In this document: positions 4,786 through 6,500 of the stretch, one piece after another | How positions within the stretch are numbered: position 1 is the stretch's first letter | How the letters are laid out: each line of letters opens with the position of its first letter | DNA from: UBA927 sp964361785 | Lineage (GTDB): Bacteria; Patescibacteriota; Microgenomatia; UBA10105; UBA927 | DNA: 6,500 nt | NCBI GenBank assembly: GCA_964361785.1 | Contig: CAYIBX010000036.1 | Span: forward strand, 1 to 6,500 | Direction of reading: 5' to 3' | Translations under genes and position numbers: made by a program | The notes under the pieces: generated by a model | Databases searched by the model: none | What the model was told of the DNA's origin: nothing | The model's input: the letters and a program-made list of their open reading frames with translations, nothing else

Positions 4786-5979
4786 TTACCGATAGAGAAA
4801 CACGTCTCTATATAATTTATCAAACCGTGCGGCAATTTTGGTCCACGTAAATCGCTCTTCTACAATTTTTCTCCCCCGCTCTCCCATTTTCATACGAAGC
4901 ATATCGTTATCAAAAAGCTTATTAACTGCTTCGGCTATTTCTGTGCTATTTCTGCTTCTTACAAATAACCCCGTTACCCCGTCCTTAACTGCCATAGTGA
5001 CTCCACCTCGACGCGTGACGACCACTGGCGTCTTACTTGCCATAGCCTCTATAATGGTAAGTCCCAACGGCTCGTCCCACACCGCAGGAGATACGAATAC
5101 ATCTGCCAAATAATACAAATCCAAAAATTCTTCATACTTACGCACAAACGGAAGCATTAAGACATTCGTTAACTTTAATCGTGTAATCATATCTTCCAAA
5201 TGTTTTCTCTGCGGTCCGTCTCCAGCAATGATCACTTGTCCACGGATAGTCCGTGCTGCTTTTATAAAATACTCCACTCCTTTTTCCGTAATAAGTCTTC
5301 CGGTAAATAACGCCACTTTTTTGCCTTGTAATCCATATTTTCTCCGTAGTTCTCCAACTTTGGGTCGTTTGTTTGGAAAAAGCGACAATCGAATGCCGCC
5401 TGGAATGGTACGAGTTTTCGTCGAAATATCGTCATCAAACATTTTTAATAACTTCACGCGAGTATCACCAGAAACAACAGTGACAGCCGATGCCGCACGC
5501 AGCGCATCACGTGTCATACGAAAGTACCTGCGATCCGAGGCGATTGCATGAAGGCAGCTCCCATGTGATGTGATGATGACACGTGTGCCATACAACGCTC
5601 GAATATACCGTGCCGCCCAACTGTTGATCATCGCGTGATGACAGTGAATAATATCTGGCTTAAATTCCTCTACAGCATGAGAAAGCCCATCTATATAGGC
5701 AAAATAGAGCTTTTCAATTTCTCTATTAGAAAGTTGACTATATTTTTTTTCAATTTCTAACCCCGGTCTACCCACATACACGGGAATTTGAGGAAGGGAC
5801 AATGTGAAAGTCGGTATTGTTGGGAGAACTTGTTCTGTATCAGGCATCACAATCGCTAAATCATACTTATACGCTTCAGAAAGCCGAAGCATCAGATATT
5901 TTACATACGCGCCACTTCCACCACCATGCAGAGGAAAATCATAGAGGAACAGTACACGAGGCTTTTTATTAGTAATCAT
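4786..5979 (-). CDS. Glycosyltransferase family 4 protein (GT4-D), first gene of the operon
   Basis: 397 residues from ATG 5979; a GTG at 5985 is an equally open alternative that adds two residues. It is a canonical full-length GT4: glycine-rich loop GGGSGAY (19-25), HCHHA (112-116), ITSHGS (136-141), VVSGDTR (168-174), IPGGI (192-196), GRLITEKG (227-234), GDGP (253-256), E-x7-E at E303/E311 in DEPLGLTIIEAMASKTPVV, and GERGRKIVEERFTW near the end. It is closer to the general Glycos_transf_4/Glycos_transf_1 pattern than to the A-C group, and has no 9-bp repeat. Probably a cytoplasmic or membrane-peripheral transferase using a nucleotide sugar; substrate not readable. There is no evident SD. 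The extended -10 at 6011-6019 implies a leader of about 25 bases. Confidence 0.93.
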   Translation of the reverse strand: MITNKKPRVLFLYDFPLHGGGSGAYVKYLMLRLSEAYKYDLAIVMPDTEQVLPTIPTFTLSLPQIPVYVGRPGLEIEKKYSQLSNREIEKLYFAYIDGLSHAVEEFKPDIIHCHHAMINSWAARYIRALYGTRVIITSHGSCLHAIASDRRYFRMTRDALRAASAVTVVSGDTRVKLLKMFDDDISTKTRTIPGGIRLSLFPNKRPKVGELRRKYGLQGKKVALFTGRLITEKGVEYFIKAARTIRGQVIIAGDGPQRKHLEDMITRLKLTNVLMLPFVRKYEEFLDLYYLADVFVSPAVWDEPLGLTIIEAMASKTPVVVTRRGGVTMAVKDGVTGLFVRSRNSTEIAEAVNKLFDNDMLRMKMGERGRKIVEERFTWTKIAARFDKLYRDVFLYR

Positions 5980-6010
5980 GGACACGTATTTTAATAAAAC
6001 TTCAACGTTT

Positions 6011-6019
6011 ATTATACCA
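6011..6019 (-). promoter_or_regulatory. Extended -10 promoter for the GT operon
   Basis: The minus strand reads TGGTATAAT (6019-6011), a perfect TATAAT with the TGn extension. A -35 is weak (TTCAAA or CTTCAA about 15-16 bases upstream). The predicted start is near 6004, about 25 bases before the ATG at 5979. No terminator hairpin separates it from the upstream 72-residue gene, so read-through is also possible. Confidence 0.65.
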
Positions 6020-6042
6020 TGCCGGTTACGATTTGAAGTGTG

Positions 6043-6261
6043 CTAATTTTTGCTTTGCTCCAAAACTGAAAGCTGCGATAATTGTTTGCGAAGCGCTCTG
6101 GCACGTTTTATATACAAATCCTCCATGCGATAAGATATGAGTTTAACATGAGGACTCCTTGCTTCTGATGCACGTCTACACCAATCATCTGCCTCATTAT
6201 AATACTTAAGCATTGCCAAACGTGTTGCTTCACTGCAATCCTGACGCTCCCTTTGGTTCAT
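6043..6261 (-). CDS. Small hypothetical protein, 72 residues
   Basis: I do not recognise the family. ATG 6261 to TAG 6043-6045. The product is charged and mostly helix-favouring, with many K, R and E residues, two cysteines (9 and 28), and no signal peptide or membrane segment. The stretch from about residue 12 to 65 could form two or three helices. There is no SD, but a TGGTATACT extended -10 ends 6 bases before the ATG, which would give a leaderless mRNA. It reads towards the GT operon and ends 63 bases before the GT4-D start. The well-placed promoter, ATG start and absence of a competing gene support it; lack of homology evidence limits confidence. Confidence 0.6.
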   Translation of the reverse strand: MNQRERQDCSEATRLAMLKYYNEADDWCRRASEARSPHVKLISYRMEDLYIKRARALRKQLSQLSVLEQSKN

Positions 6262-6267
6262 CCCGCG

Positions 6268-6296
6268 AGTATACCAAACAGAGAGGATGATGCAAA
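6268..6296 (-). promoter_or_regulatory. Promoter for the 72-residue gene, probably leaderless
   Basis: The minus strand has TTTGCA (6296-6291) as a -35 matching TTGACA at 4 of 6, a 17-base spacer, and TATACT (6273-6268) with an upstream TG in TGGTATACT. The start site would fall at or next to the ATG at 6261. Confidence 0.6.
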
Positions 6297-6304
6297 ACTC
6301 TCTC

Positions 6305-6332
6305 TTGCGCTCTAACTCTATTCAGCTATAAT
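6305..6332 (+). promoter_or_regulatory. Divergent promoter upstream of the 39-residue ORF
   Basis: Plus-strand TATAAT at 6327-6332, perfect, with a weak TTGCGC -35 at 6305-6310 (16-base spacer). The start would be near 6339, leaving only 2-3 bases before the ATG at 6342. Confidence 0.5.
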
Positions 6333-6341
6333 AGCGAAAAT

Positions 6342-6461
6342 ATGAATAATTCATCCCGTCCAGTACAAACTTTTATTCGAGAATATGTAGGACCTATTTA
6401 TGCGCGCGCCTCAGAAAGAGTCGCTCATCTTAAAAATTGGTTTAGTAGACGTGTTGCGTAA
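6342..6461 (+). CDS. Possible small protein, 39 residues
   Basis: ATG AAT AAT to TAA 6459-6461. The product starts MNNSSRPVQTFIREYVGP and ends KNWFSRRVA; it is basic, with an amphipathic-looking C-terminal half. I recognise no family. Support is positional: a perfect TATAAT 9 bases upstream and an open frame filling much of the space to the window edge. It could instead be the leader region of a gene beyond base 6500, since another ATG occurs at 6491. Confidence 0.35.
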   Translation: MNNSSRPVQTFIREYVGPIYARASERVAHLKNWFSRRVA

Positions 6462-6500
6462 TTCCCCATAATCAGGCACACTAAAGGGATATGAACATTT

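Noticed and set aside
4782..4835. Longer start for GT4-C at 4835
   Set aside because: It is a TTG inside GT4-D, and the extra 18 residues precede the clear MRIAIVG start.
4873..4885. Another copy of the 9-bp repeat in GT4-D
   Set aside because: Only two G runs at 9-base spacing; they encode GERGRKIVEERF, a normal conserved GT4 segment.
5986..6042. Terminator between the 72-residue gene and GT4-D
   Set aside because: No GC-rich stem followed by a T run is present; the region holds the promoter instead.
6462..6500. A new plus-strand gene starting at ATG 6491
   Set aside because: AAGGGA precedes the ATG by only one base and a CATAAT lies at 6467, but just three codons are visible, so it cannot be supported.

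Overview
The window looks like a chromosomal stretch from an uncultivated bacterium. A member of the Patescibacteria/CPR is my best guess. The grounds are a dense one-strand glycosyltransferase (GT) operon, weak or absent Shine-Dalgarno (SD) sites, a four-helix-bundle protein gene lodged in the operon, and modest G+C by eye. This taxonomic call is inference only; no rRNA or ribosomal protein is present to test it.

Layout. Six genes run on the minus strand with gaps of 4 to 52 bases. In transcription order they are: a canonical family-4 glycosyltransferase, GT4-D (5979-4786); GT4-C (4781-3723); GT4-B (3670-2576); a four-helix-bundle protein with a C-terminal suffix domain (2568-2005); GT4-A (1986-904); and the N-terminal 298 residues of a glycogen synthase, GlgA (894-1, running off the window). 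A TATAAT with an extended -10 at 6011-6019 probably drives the operon. To the right lie a 72-residue hypothetical gene (6261-6043, minus) and, divergently, a possible 39-residue ORF (6342-6461, plus). The roughly 80 bases between these two carry back-to-back promoter-like sequences.

Function. GT4-A, -B and -C are related to each other. GT4-B has the N-terminal signature of the AviGT4-like subgroup of GT4. With GlgA and GT4-D the locus probably builds an alpha-glucan or other polysaccharide or glycoconjugate from nucleotide-sugar donors. The acceptors cannot be read from sequence.

The most unusual content is a 9-base G-rich repeat, roughly GGGARMTAD, in seven short arrays (a-f, with b split into two opposed arrays) packed into 1993-3731 and not seen elsewhere in the window. 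GGG runs recur at exactly 9-base steps. The arrays sit at every gene junction from GT4-C to GT4-A, twice inside GT4-B as in-frame insertions, and twice inside the four-helix-bundle gene, in opposite orientations. They supply the stop codons of three genes and, apparently, the start or ribosome-binding region of two. Each array also meets the simple G-quadruplex pattern. Beside one array is an 83-base stretch identical between GT4-A and GT4-B, which looks like recent gene conversion. Together these suggest a repeat family associated with the four-helix-bundle gene that has spread through the middle of a GT operon while keeping every reading frame open.
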